Source of the DNA: Planococcus antarcticus DSM 14505
Lineage (GTDB): Bacteria; Bacillota; Bacilli; Bacillales_A; Planococcaceae
Length of the DNA stretch: 64,000 bases
NCBI RefSeq assembly: GCF_001687565.2
Contig: NZ_CP016534.2
Span: 3,228,501 to 3,292,500, forward strand
Reading direction: 5' to 3'
Shown in pieces: positions 8,536 through 17,043 of this stretch (the stretch's first letter is position 1; every line of letters begins with the position of its first letter). Made by a program: the position numbers and the translations under genes. The notes below the pieces were generated by a model, which worked only from the letters and a program-made list of their open reading frames with translations, was not told where the DNA came from and made no database searches.

Positions 8536-8796
8536 TTATCTGCTTTTCACTAGTAAGTCTACAGCTTCTTTTACGATGCTTTCAGTGCTTTCGCCCTTCT
8601 CTATGCTTTCACGTACGCACGTTTCAAGGTTGTCACTAACAATAACGCCAATGGCACGATCCACTGCACTCCTTACTGCTGAAAGTTGCATAACGACGTC
8701 TCTGCACTCTCCGTCATTTTCAACCATTTTAATAACGCCCCGAAGCTGACCTTCTATTCTTTTCAATCGATTCTCAACAAGTTTATCGTATTTCAC
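8536..8796 (-). CDS. cstR: CsoR-family persulfide-sensing repressor, CstR type
   Basis: An 86-residue all-helical CsoR/RcnR-family repressor (RLKRIEGQLRG at residues 10-20). The sensing residues fall at C31 and C60, the same numbers as in S. aureus CstR. The position that holds a copper-ligand His in true CsoR is N56, which argues against copper sensing. CstR proteins form di- or trisulfide links between these cysteines on exposure to persulfides and leave the DNA. Palindromic sites at its own promoter and at the neighbouring operons fit autoregulation. The start is GTG 8796 behind GGAGG. B. subtilis YrkD occupies the same place. Confidence 0.9.
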   Translation of the reverse strand: MKYDKLVENRLKRIEGQLRGVIKMVENDGECRDVVMQLSAVRSAVDRAIGVIVSDNLETCVRESIEKGESTESIVKEAVDLLVKSR

Positions 8797-8847
8797 ATCA
8801 ATGATGCCTCCTATTAATAATATAAAGGATGTTTTGCTTACCCTAAC

Positions 8848-8874
8848 AGTATACCCCCAAGGGTATTAAGTCAA
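8848..8874 (-). promoter_or_regulatory. cstR promoter with embedded operator
   Basis: On the minus strand, TTGACT (8869-8874) and TATACT (8848-8853) are separated by 15 bases, a short spacer. The palindrome ATACCC-CCAA-GGGTAT (8851-8866) covers the spacer and part of the -10 box, indicating autorepression by CstR. Confidence 0.72.
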
Positions 8875-8944
8875 TAGATTGGCTTATCACAAAACTTATA
8901 TCAAACTACGGGGGTTAATCTGTATAAAAAATGTCCGACTTTAT

Positions 8945-9328
8945 TTATGCTGACTGATCGATACACTTGATTAATCGTTCTTCAATATCTTCAGCAATCG
9001 ACTTGATGTTTTGGTCTTCCACCATGCCAATCAAGGCAGTAGGCTTAGGCATTCCAATCTTCACTCCGTCACTTTCTTTGTAGACAACGATTTTACAAGG
9101 TAAGAAATAGCCGATCATCAAGTTTTCCGATAACACACGATTCGCTTCTTTCGGGTTGCAGACTTCTAAAATAGTATAGGGGGTATCGAAATCTTCTCCT
9201 TTTTCTTGAAGCTTCGCAGTCAAATCGAAATTCCACAGAACACCGAATTTCTCTGCTTTTAAATTTTCCTCTAAGTCTTTAACAGCCTCGCTCACTGTTT
9301 TTGATGTATCTACTGTGTAATTAAACAT
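8945..9328 (-). CDS. DUF302 domain protein
   Basis: A 127-residue soluble protein matching the DUF302 pattern: an N-terminal VDTSKTVSEAVKDLEE helix, LEVCNPK near the middle, then LPCKIVVYKE. Two cysteines (in EVCNP and LPCKI) are positioned as in many family members. The biochemical function is unknown; the family is often found near sulfur-oxidation and thiol genes. It lies upstream of cstR on the same strand, and a near-palindromic TACCC/CGGTA site occurs about 36 bases before its start, suggesting that it belongs to the same regulon. The ATG follows GAGGAGG. Confidence 0.85.
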   Translation of the reverse strand: MFNYTVDTSKTVSEAVKDLEENLKAEKFGVLWNFDLTAKLQEKGEDFDTPYTILEVCNPKEANRVLSENLMIGYFLPCKIVVYKESDGVKIGMPKPTALIGMVEDQNIKSIAEDIEERLIKCIDQSA

Positions 9329-9363
9329 ATTGTAGTTCCTCCTCTGATTTTTTCGCTCTATAA

Positions 9364-9379
9364 GTACCCTACCCGGTAT
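9364..9379. promoter_or_regulatory. Candidate CstR-like operator upstream of the DUF302 gene
   Basis: GTACCC-TACC-CGGTAT differs by one base in one half-site from the other palindromes of this region. I could not place a confident -10/-35 pair around it. Confidence 0.55.
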
Positions 9380-9409
9380 AGATTCAGCTAAACATACGAG
9401 AGAAAAAGT

Positions 9410-9560
9410 CGTTATTCAAAGACGCTGAGGGGAAAGAGTGGAAGCCAGCAAAAACCCAACTGCTCCTGCAGTGGAGCGGTATCCATGAGACCCCAAAGGA
9501 GCTTGCGACGAGGATGCTCAACGCTGCGTCCGCCTGGAGCGATTTCTTCTTTTCTTCTTT
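9410..9560 (-). repeat. Degenerate intergenic repeat (GAGACCCC/GACGAGG family)
   Basis: The 274-base gap between the DUF302 gene and the permease holds blocks such as GAGACCCC, GCGACGAGG and GCTCAACGCTGCGTCCGC. From memory these resemble GC-rich extragenic repeats that recur in Planococcaceae genomes. It may be related to the interior of the MITE-like element. No gene is evident here. Confidence 0.45.
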
Positions 9561-9602
9561 CTTATCGACTTTTAAAAGCTAATTCTTTCATTCAACAATA
9601 AG

Positions 9603-10985
9603 TCACCAAATAAGAGTTGCCCATGTGATTGCAATGACAGGAATGACAATGCTCGAATAGCTGCCAACGATGATTTGCTCTTTTAAAGAAAACGCATTTT
9701 TTTGAAAAGCCAGAAATGTTGTAGATGAATGGATTGGCAAAATAGTGACACCACCAATAATCATGATGACTAAAAACGCAGAAGACATGACAGACAAATC
9801 CAAAATATCTGCATAGTTCATAACGATAGGAAAAATGATGATCATCGAAGTTGAAAGAACCACAAACAGAAAGCGGAGGACAAAGGTAAAACAAGCGATG
9901 TAGACAATGTTTCCGAAGTCATCGAATCCATCAGGCAGAAAACTCATCAACTGCTCAGCTAACACAAATGCAGTCCCGTTCTCCTCAATTAATTAACCAA
10001 GAGAAAAAGAAGAACCAAGAAGCAGAAAATTCTCCCAATCATAGGTCCTCACTGTTTTATTCGTTATTAGTCCATTGATTGGCATAGTATAGTAGCCAAC
10101 CAATAGAAGTGGGTCCAAAATCAGTGGAACTTGTTGATGATCTAAAACAATCCAACTAATAATCATCATTCCAAAAGGTAGCATAATCCACCAAAACCTT
10201 GGTGGAAGCACACCAGCCTCCATTTCAGGGATTTTCCAATGAGCAGTGATTAGAAGAGCGCTGTTCCGCTTAAAGTAAAACCAGACACCAAAGCTTATAA
10301 TCAGCATCGCCAGCCATAAAGGAGGAGCAATACGCAAAAACCACCCAAGCCTCGAAATCTGGATGCCGCCGAAGTCCTTCAGCAATTGCGCTGCCAAAAT
10401 CGGAAATCCGCCAGCCATCAATACAATCATCGTCGAATTCTGATTAAGCATCCCGATCACGTACATGCAATATTTGCGAAACAGGCTTTCCTGCCCAAAA
10501 CCAAACCGACCATTTACCTGTTCGACAATCGGTTCAAGTATTCGAAAACGCGCGACTGCTGAAGGCAGGAATACAGCCATAAATACAATTAGCAGAGGCA
10601 AACCCAGTAAAATCGCCCGGATTCCGCCTCTGCTGAATTTTATGATGATATGAGCAAATACCCGATCTACTCCAGCCTTTACTAAAGCGGCTGAAATAAG
10701 TGATAGCACTAAGATGAAGTAAATGGCATTCGGTAAAAACCCACTGGAGGCTTCTTCCGGCTTTTCTGCAACGCCAAGCAGCAATATCAATCCAACCAAT
10801 ACTAAACTTGAGGCTGCAATAGGCAGCGGACTGAGTGTCCAGAAATAGATTGCAACCCCGAGCAGCAGTAGTGTTAATAGCTGTTGGAGTGAATAGGCAG
10901 ATGCAATATTCGTATAGAAGAAACTAAATGCAGCTAAGCTGAACAACAGCATGATAAGCCATGGACGAAGTTCAGAAAAACTCAC
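9603..10985 (-). pseudogene. SLC13/DASS-type anion permease interrupted by an in-frame stop codon
   Basis: Two open segments, 10985-9996 (330 residues) and 9992-9603 (129 codons), lie in the same frame and are separated only by a TAA codon at 9995-9993. Together they make a roughly 460-residue polytopic carrier of the divalent-anion:sodium symporter type. The stop falls inside the family motif, which reads SFSLG, stop, LIEENGTAFVLAEQL; a CAA-to-TAA change would explain it. Both halves keep hydrophobic segments and normal codon use, so the lesion is recent, a sequencing error, or read through. The start is GTG 10985 behind AAGGAGGA. It lies 12 bases after tctA, so it is probably co-transcribed with the Tct transporter. 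Confidence 0.8.
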
Positions 10986-10997
10986 ACACTCTCCTCC

Positions 10998-12497
10998 TTA
11001 CATTTTAGCCAGCTTGCGGCGGCTTCTCCATTTTAGAATACTCGGAATAACAAGTGACAAGAAAGCAATGAGAATTAATGACAAAGGCAGTGGACTGTCA
11101 ACAAAAATCGCTAAGCTGCCATTTGAAATCGTCATAGATTGTCTAAATGCCTGCTCCATCATGCCACCCAAGATAAATGCCAGGATAAACGGCGGAGCTG
11201 GAAAAGAAAAGACCCGCATAGCAAATCCCAATGCGCCAAAAACTAGCAGCATATAGAGATCGAACACATTAAAGCTGATTGAATAGACACCGATCAAACT
11301 GAACATGATGACCAATGAAATTAGTAACGGTCTTGGGATACTGAGGATTTTAGCAAGGTATGGAATAAGCGGCAAGTTTAACACCAACAGGAAAATGTTC
11401 CCTAAGTACATACTTGCGATAATTCCCCAAAATATTTCAGGACGATCCGTCATCAAAAGCGGACCCGGCTGGACGCCCAGCACCAGAAATGCTCCCAGCA
11501 TGACTGCTGTTGTCCCTGAACCTGGAATACCAAGACTGAGCAGCGGTACAAATGCGCCGCTTGTTGCTGCGTTGTTGGAACTTTCTGGAGCAGCTAATCC
11601 TTTGATGGATCCTTTTCCAAATTCCTCTGGATTTTTTGAAATCCGCTTTTCGAAAATGTAGCTAATGAAAGAAGCGATTGTTGCACCGGCACCCGGCAGT
11701 ACGCCCAAGATAAATCCGACAAATGACTGGCGTGTCATCGGACCGCTCATCTCTTTCAAATCCGCACGTGTTACTTTTAGACTTCCAAGCTTTTGATCAT
11801 CGCTCAGGCTACGATTTTTTCGATTAAGGACTAGCATACATACTTCTGCTATGGCAAATAAGCCGAGTGCAATAATCAAAAAGTCAAAGCCCTCGAACAA
11901 ATTCACATTTCCAAAAGTGAATCGCTGTGTACCGGTTTGCGGATCAATTCCGATCGTGACGACCATCACTCCGGCTACTGCAGAGATCATGGCCTTTATA
12001 GTGGATCCTTCAGACAAGCTGGAGATAGCCGTTAAGCCCATAAGCATTAAAGCAAAATAAGCAGGTGGCCCAAAAGAAATCGCCACGCTGGACAGTGCAG
12101 GGGCCAGCAACATCAGCATGATGACTGATACAGTTCCACCGAAGAACGAAGCAATTGCTGCAATGGCTAGTGCTTTCCCGGCCTTACCTTGTTGTGCCAT
12201 CGGGTAGCCGTCAAAAGCAGTTGCAACGGTTCCTGATATCCCAGGGGCATTCAATAGAATCGAAGAAGTCGAACCGCCAAATACGGCTCCATAATATACA
12301 CCAGCCATCATTACCAATGCCGGTGCAGGATCCATTCCATATGTAATGGGAATCATAATTGCGATGGCACTGATGGGCCCGAGACCTGGCATCATCCCGA
12401 TTAACGTCCCGACAATCACCCCAATTAAAACAAACAAGATTCCTTCCCAGCTTAGTGCGACTTGAAAACCTGTTATCATTCCGTCAAAAGCATTCAT
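10998..12497 (-). CDS. tctA: Tripartite tricarboxylate transporter, large permease subunit TctA
   Basis: A roughly 499-residue TctA-family permease with about 12 hydrophobic segments. The conserved G-rich signature GVIVGTLIGMMPGLGPISAIAI is near the N-terminus and a repeat, GFILGVLPGAGATIASF, is in the middle. With TctB (small subunit) and TctC (binding lipoprotein) it forms a secondary carrier for citrate or related carboxylates. I chose the ATG at 12497, nine to ten bases after AGGGGG; a GTG three codons earlier is too close to it. It follows tctB by about 14 bases. Confidence 0.95.
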   Translation of the reverse strand: MNAFDGMITGFQVALSWEGILFVLIGVIVGTLIGMMPGLGPISAIAIMIPITYGMDPAPALVMMAGVYYGAVFGGSTSSILLNAPGISGTVATAFDGYPMAQQGKAGKALAIAAIASFFGGTVSVIMLMLLAPALSSVAISFGPPAYFALMLMGLTAISSLSEGSTIKAMISAVAGVMVVTIGIDPQTGTQRFTFGNVNLFEGFDFLIIALGLFAIAEVCMLVLNRKNRSLSDDQKLGSLKVTRADLKEMSGPMTRQSFVGFILGVLPGAGATIASFISYIFEKRISKNPEEFGKGSIKGLAAPESSNNAATSGAFVPLLSLGIPGSGTTAVMLGAFLVLGVQPGPLLMTDRPEIFWGIIASMYLGNIFLLVLNLPLIPYLAKILSIPRPLLISLVIMFSLIGVYSISFNVFDLYMLLVFGALGFAMRVFSFPAPPFILAFILGGMMEQAFRQSMTISNGSLAIFVDSPLPLSLILIAFLSLVIPSILKWRSRRKLAKM

Positions 12498-12511
12498 GAA
12501 ATCCACACCCC

Positions 12512-12970
12512 CTATATTGGTAAAATGCCTTTAGGCAGCGAGATTCCTAACGCAAAAACAAAAATCGCATACATGCCTAAAGGAAATAAAATTGAAACGA
12601 TGATATTGGTTTTCCATTTGGTATATCCCAAAAACCAGGAACTGAAAAAAATAAAGACAGCTGTCATGACGACAAAGCCAATTATTTCAAACAGTAGAAT
12701 GTAGAAAAAAATCATGGCAAAGACAGCCAATAATACTAATAATTCTTTTTTGGGAATATTGCGCTTTTCTTTTTCAGCTTCTGTCTCAATGGCTCTAGAA
12801 AAAAACAGAGCGGCAGACAGGACGAGCATCAGGACACCCAAGCCTTTGGGTATAACGTCTGCATCTATAGGTGCGTATGGATAATTTGGCAACTGAAAGC
12901 TCAGGAACAAGTAAATAGCTGCAATGATAAATAGGATAAGACCGATTCGTTGATTGATTGTTGACAGCAA
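12512..12970 (-). CDS. tctB: Tripartite tricarboxylate transporter, small subunit TctB
   Basis: A 152-residue protein with four predicted transmembrane helices (around residues 8-27, 42-58, 75-98 and 120-145), as in the TctB family. It is the small membrane subunit partnering TctA. The start codon is TTG 12970, supported by GGAGG eight bases upstream. It lies between tctC and tctA in the standard C-B-A order. Confidence 0.92.
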   Translation of the reverse strand: MLSTINQRIGLILFIIAAIYLFLSFQLPNYPYAPIDADVIPKGLGVLMLVLSAALFFSRAIETEAEKEKRNIPKKELLVLLAVFAMIFFYILLFEIIGFVVMTAVFIFFSSWFLGYTKWKTNIIVSILFPLGMYAIFVFALGISLPKGILPI

Positions 12971-13035
12971 ATGGAACGCCTCCTTCAGACTGAAAAGAAA
13001 GAAACCGAATACTCATTATTCGGCTTCTGATTTCT

Positions 13036-14046
13036 CTAGTTTCCTAACCCGATTTCCTCCAAAAGAACTTCGATCTCTTTGTATTCTTCATTCAAAAAAT
13101 CCTTATATTCTTCCGAACTTAAGTACATCTTGTTCCATCCATACTTTTCTCGCACTTCAGCAAACTCTTCAGATTCACTTAATTCCTTGAATTTCGCTTC
13201 ATAAAATTCTACTGCTGCCGGGTCCATATTTGGTGGTCCAAAGAATCCGCGCCAATTGATGAAGCTTTCATCGATACCCTGTTCAATAGCTGTAGGGAAG
13301 TCCGAAAGAATTTCACCTTCTAAACGTTCTTCCGCTGTTATACCGAGAATTTTGATGTTTCCAGCACGCACTTGCTCAACCACTTCACCTACGCCTGTAG
13401 AAAACACATCAACCGATCCATTCAAAACTGAAGTCAATGCGCCTCCATCCTGGTCAGACACATACTTGATCTTTGTCGGGTCAACGCCTGCTGCCTTCGC
13501 GATGCGGACAAATTGCATATGATCCATGCTTCCTGGTGCTGACGTTCCTACGACCGTCACACTCTCCGGATCTTTTTTCATCTGATCAAACAAGTCGTTC
13601 AAGTCAGTCCATTCACTATCTGCACTTACCGCAAATGCACCGTAATCTGCAATCATGTTTGCTAATGGTGTGAAGTCTTCATGACCATATTCAGATTGTC
13701 CATTTAAAGGAACAAACATTAATGGAGGAGATGCCACAAACAAATTGTAAGGACTGTCATCTTGTCCGTGAATGTAAGCCCAGGCAATCGCGCCCCCGCC
13801 ACCTTCTTTATTCACTACTGTCATGTTCTCATCAATAATTTCTGTTTCTCCAAAGACCCTTGCCACCTCGCGTGCTGTTGTGTCCCAGCCACCACCTGCT
13901 CCGGCGGGTGCTACCATTTCGATATTTTGTGAAGGTTCAAATGCTCCACCTTCACCTGTTTCTCCCTTCGCGGATTCTTCTGAGTTGCATCCAGCAAATA
14001 CGAAAGCACTAGCCGCTAGAATTGTTGTAAGCATCGCCTTTTTCAT
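13036..14046 (-). CDS. tctC: Tripartite tricarboxylate transporter substrate-binding lipoprotein TctC
   Basis: A 336-residue extracytoplasmic binding protein of the TctC/Bug family. A lipobox FAGC puts the lipidated cysteine at residue 20. The family motifs APAGAGGGWDTTAR (residues 50-63) and ...NWRGFFGPP are present. It captures a carboxylate for TctAB; the ligand cannot be inferred. It is the first gene of the operon, with a perfect cre match upstream, and the adjacent CitA/CitB-like system is the likely inducer. The ATG follows AAGGAGGAAG. Confidence 0.94.
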   Translation of the reverse strand: MKKAMLTTILAASAFVFAGCNSEESAKGETGEGGAFEPSQNIEMVAPAGAGGGWDTTAREVARVFGETEIIDENMTVVNKEGGGGAIAWAYIHGQDDSPYNLFVASPPLMFVPLNGQSEYGHEDFTPLANMIADYGAFAVSADSEWTDLNDLFDQMKKDPESVTVVGTSAPGSMDHMQFVRIAKAAGVDPTKIKYVSDQDGGALTSVLNGSVDVFSTGVGEVVEQVRAGNIKILGITAEERLEGEILSDFPTAIEQGIDESFINWRGFFGPPNMDPAAVEFYEAKFKELSESEEFAEVREKYGWNKMYLSSEEYKDFLNEEYKEIEVLLEEIGLGN

Positions 14047-14102
14047 TTGACTTCCTCCTTGTGTTTTTTAATTAACCTGAGTATAACTTCGAATTTTCAG
14101 AA

Positions 14103-14117
14103 TGTAACCGTTTACAA
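14103..14117 (-). promoter_or_regulatory. cre site (CcpA operator) upstream of tctC
   Basis: On the minus strand TTGTAAACGGTTACA fits the WTGNAANCGNWNNCW consensus at every position. It overlaps a plausible -35 (GTTACA) placed 17 bases before TATACT, so CcpA binding should repress tctCBA when preferred sugars are present. Confidence 0.75.
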
Positions 14118-14170
14118 AATAAGTCTTATAAAGAGTTTAGAATATTTTTTGTTCATAAAGTTCACGCAAA

Positions 14171-14203
14171 AAAAAGACTGATTGCTGGAATCAGTCTTTT
14201 TTC
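14171..14203 (-). terminator. Rho-independent terminator after the response regulator
   Basis: GACTGATT and AATCAGTC form a stem flanked by A/T tracts. The stem overlaps the TGA stop of the regulator gene and separates the two-component system from tctC. Confidence 0.85.
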
Positions 14204-14865
14204 ATATAATAATGCCGTTCTGGCCGCCCGACAATGCCATAAGCCAATTCTGCAAAGCATTCATCAATAGCCACAAGGTGTTCCAGGTAACGTCGGGCTG
14301 TCGTCCGCGAAGCGCCCATCTGCTCCCCCATCTTTTCGGCCGTGATACCGGACGAGTGATCCATTAAGACATCTCTTACTTTCTGCAAAGTCAGCGGATC
14401 GATTCCCTTCGCAACGACAGCTGGTTTTTGAATACGCCCTACACCAAAAAAATCATCCAGAAAGTCCTGATCGATTTGGTTGGCATGTTGCAGATTCTTT
14501 TTATTTTCCATATATTTAATAATTGTTGATACAAACCGCTCCAAAGTGGCTGGCTTGATAATAATGCCCTTTACACCTTTTCGGATGGCGGTTTCAACAT
14601 ATGCTTTATCATTTTCAGCTGATACGAGAATGATATCTGTCTGAGGACTCAAACTATAAATATCATCAATCAAATCGATACCATGACCATCAGGCATGTA
14701 ATTATCTAGAATAACAAGGTCAATTTTATGTTTTTTTACCGCTTTTAACGTTTCTTTGCAGTTGCCTGCCTTTCCCAGCAGCTGCACCTCGGGGATTTTC
14801 TGAAGGAATTGTTCATGAATATTTGCCACACGAAAATCATCTTCAGCAATGTATACTTTTATCAA
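14191..14865 (-). CDS. CitB/DcuR-family response regulator
   Basis: A 224-residue regulator: an N-terminal receiver domain with D9/D10 and phospho-acceptor D54 (VILDNYMPDG), then a C-terminal winged-helix region (GITAEKMGEQMGASRTTARRYLEHL) typical of the CitB/DcuR/CitT group. It starts at TTG 14865 behind GAGGAG. The kinase gene ends 18 bases upstream. The pair probably senses an extracellular carboxylate and activates the adjacent tct operon; this is inference from position. Confidence 0.93.
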   Translation of the reverse strand: MIKVYIAEDDFRVANIHEQFLQKIPEVQLLGKAGNCKETLKAVKKHKIDLVILDNYMPDGHGIDLIDDIYSLSPQTDIILVSAENDKAYVETAIRKGVKGIIIKPATLERFVSTIIKYMENKKNLQHANQIDQDFLDDFFGVGRIQKPAVVAKGIDPLTLQKVRDVLMDHSSGITAEKMGEQMGASRTTARRYLEHLVAIDECFAELAYGIVGRPERHYYMKKD

Positions 14866-14883
14866 TCATATCTCCTCACTTTC

Positions 14884-16458
14884 TTATTTCGGTAAAAAGA
14901 CCGTAAAGACTGTGCCCCGATCTAATTCCGAATCGACTTCGATTGTCCCTTTCAGCTCTTCAACCGCTTGCTGGACAATTGCCAAGCCATAACCCCGATC
15001 TTTTTTTCCAAGCTTGGTTGAAAACCCTAGATTAAACAAATCTTTCATATATTCTTCCCGAATCCCACGGCCTGTATCTTCCACTTCAATAACTAAATCA
15101 CGGCCCAGATCGGTAACAAAAAACGAAACCTCTCTCTTAGACTGCTGAGCTACTTCTTCGATGGCATTGTCTATTAGATTCCCTAGAATGTGAATGAGTT
15201 TGGCAATATCGAAATGTTTAGGAAGGACCTCTAATGAACTATTTTCATCAATTATCAGATTCACTTTATTTTCAGATGCTTTCCCCATTTTTCCAAGTAA
15301 AATAGCCTGAACTTTTTTGTCTTGGATATGGTCCAGCATATGCTTTGTCTGGTTTTCGTGAATTCGGGTTTCACGTTGAATCAAGTCGATAGCTTCGTTT
15401 TTTTGTCCGAGTTGCAACAATCCTGATATGGCATACAGCTTATTGGAATATTCATGTGTCTGAGCGCGTAGCCCTTCTGAATATTGTTGGATTTCCGACA
15501 AGGTCTCTAATACTTCCTGAATATCCGTTTTCTCGCGGAAAGTTGAAACCACGCCAACAACTTGGCCTTCGTGTGTAATTTGCGTACGATTGATGATAAG
15601 CAGCTTATTGCCAACCAGCATTTCTTCGTTGCGGATCGTTTTTTCGGATTGCAATGCTTCTGTCATTTTCGACTGAGGAATAACATCAGCAATATCAGAA
15701 TTGATCGACGCTTGTGTAAGTCCAATCATTTTTTCTGCGGACTGATTGATTTCTGTGATTTTCCCTCGATGATCAATAGCAATAACTCCCTCAACTATCG
15801 AAGAAAGCAAAGCTTCACGGTCACGGTACATCGCCGCAATCTCCCTCGGCTCCAGTCCCATAGTTTCTTTTCTAATGTTTTTGGCCAGTAGAATGCTGCC
15901 GATGATCCCGATTGCTAAAACCAGCAGAACAAACTGAAGCATCTCCAAAACATTTCCTACGATAATTTCCTGAATATCGTCCAGCAAATAACCAACCGAA
16001 ACAAGCCCCACAACATTTCCGTTCCCATCAAAAATTGGTGCTTTCCCCCGCAAACTCGGCCCTAATGAACCCCGTGCCTCAGATGTATAAAACTCGGCAT
16101 TTGCCAATGCACGATCATTGTCGCCTCCGACCATTCTTTTGCCAATTTGCGTAGGATCCGGGTGAGAGTAACGGATCCCTTCCAGATTGCCGACTACGAT
16201 AAATTCTGCACCTACCTGTTTTCTCATATATTCAGCTAACGGCTGTATAACTGCTTCGGGGTTTTCATCGTTCATTGCCTCTACGATGCTAGGTGTTATC
16301 GAAATACCAATTGCGGTTTCCAATGCGCGCGTTCCAACATTTCCCTTAGTATCTCCAATTTCGTTGTAGGTGACAATTCCTCCAAAAACAGCGGTGACAA
16401 ATAAGATCAATGACATGTTCAATAAGATAATTTTCGTTTGAAGTGATAGATTCCGCAT
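14884..16458 (-). CDS. CitA/DcuS-family sensor histidine kinase
   Basis: A 524-residue membrane kinase. An N-terminal helix (about 9-30), an extracytoplasmic PAS-like sensor domain (to about 165) and a second helix (about 172-192) are followed by a cytoplasmic PAS domain (about 210-315). The H-box has the CitA/DcuS form RAQTHEYSNKLYAI, and the ATPase carries the N-box NLIDNAIEE and the G-box motifs DTGRGI and GYGLAIV. The family detects citrate, malate or fumarate in the periplasm-equivalent space and phosphorylates a CitB-type regulator, encoded next. The ATG follows TAGGAGT. Confidence 0.95.
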   Translation of the reverse strand: MRNLSLQTKIILLNMSLILFVTAVFGGIVTYNEIGDTKGNVGTRALETAIGISITPSIVEAMNDENPEAVIQPLAEYMRKQVGAEFIVVGNLEGIRYSHPDPTQIGKRMVGGDNDRALANAEFYTSEARGSLGPSLRGKAPIFDGNGNVVGLVSVGYLLDDIQEIIVGNVLEMLQFVLLVLAIGIIGSILLAKNIRKETMGLEPREIAAMYRDREALLSSIVEGVIAIDHRGKITEINQSAEKMIGLTQASINSDIADVIPQSKMTEALQSEKTIRNEEMLVGNKLLIINRTQITHEGQVVGVVSTFREKTDIQEVLETLSEIQQYSEGLRAQTHEYSNKLYAISGLLQLGQKNEAIDLIQRETRIHENQTKHMLDHIQDKKVQAILLGKMGKASENKVNLIIDENSSLEVLPKHFDIAKLIHILGNLIDNAIEEVAQQSKREVSFFVTDLGRDLVIEVEDTGRGIREEYMKDLFNLGFSTKLGKKDRGYGLAIVQQAVEELKGTIEVDSELDRGTVFTVFLPK

Positions 16459-16544
16459 ATTGGATACTCCTAAAACACTGAATTTTTAATATTTAGAGTC
16501 TATCACACTTCACGTAAAGAAAATGGTCGTTTCTTTAGACAGCT

Positions 16545-16583
16545 CAAAAAAACTTCACCCATTTTGAAAAGGGGTGAAGTTTG
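16545..16583 (-). terminator. Rho-independent terminator after osmC
   Basis: AACTTCACCC (16551-16560) pairs with GGGTGAAGTT (16572-16581). On the minus strand a run of seven T follows, which ends the pfkB-osmC unit. Confidence 0.85.
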
Positions 16584-16593
16584 TTGAAAAAAT

Positions 16594-17043
16594 CTATACT
16601 TCTGTTCTGATATCCGCCTGCAACTCAATTTCCACATTGCCTTTGATAGCACGCGTAATCATGCAGGAACTTTCAGCTTTTTCAGCCAGCTTCTGCGCCA
16701 ATGCTAAGTCTTTTTCAGTAGCACCTGCTTTCAAGACCACTTGTGGTTTATGGATAATGCGCTTATAGGTGATTACGCCTTTTTCCACTTCCACTAAGCC
16801 TTCCGACTCCATATTTAGGGACTGCTTTTCCAATTTGCTGCGTTCCATCATAGCGGCAAGCGTAATGATGTAGCAGGTCGCTGCTGCGCCTAGCAGCATT
16901 TCGTCCGGATTGGTGCCGATTCCCGGACCATCCATTTCAGCAGGAATTGAAATTTGGGTTTTTAAACTGCCTACTTCAATATCTCCCACGTCGTTGCGCA
17001 GGCCTGGCCAATCTGCGGTTAAATGAAAGCTGTGTAATGTCAT
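16594..17043 (-). CDS. OsmC/Ohr-family peroxiredoxin
   Basis: A 149-residue OsmC-fold protein with the two redox cysteines C57 (GAAATCYIITLAAMMER) and C127 (AESSCMITRAIKGN), the catalytic pair that reduces organic hydroperoxides. The N-terminal part NPDEMLLGA is also typical. It overlaps the upstream kinase gene by four bases (ATGA), implying translational coupling. OsmC proteins act in the cytosol with lipoyl or low-molecular-weight thiols as reductants. Confidence 0.92.
   Translation of the reverse strand: MTLHSFHLTADWPGLRNDVGDIEVGSLKTQISIPAEMDGPGIGTNPDEMLLGAAATCYIITLAAMMERSKLEKQSLNMESEGLVEVEKGVITYKRIIHKPQVVLKAGATEKDLALAQKLAEKAESSCMITRAIKGNVEIELQADIRTEV

Noticed and set aside
8536..8796. 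Copper-sensing CsoR assignment for the regulator
   Set aside because: The copper-ligand His position is N56, no copper transporter or chaperone is nearby, and the regulated genes handle sulfur.
9963..9995. Frameshift as explanation for the split permease
   Set aside because: Counting codons shows both halves share one reading frame; the interruption is a single TAA codon, not an indel.
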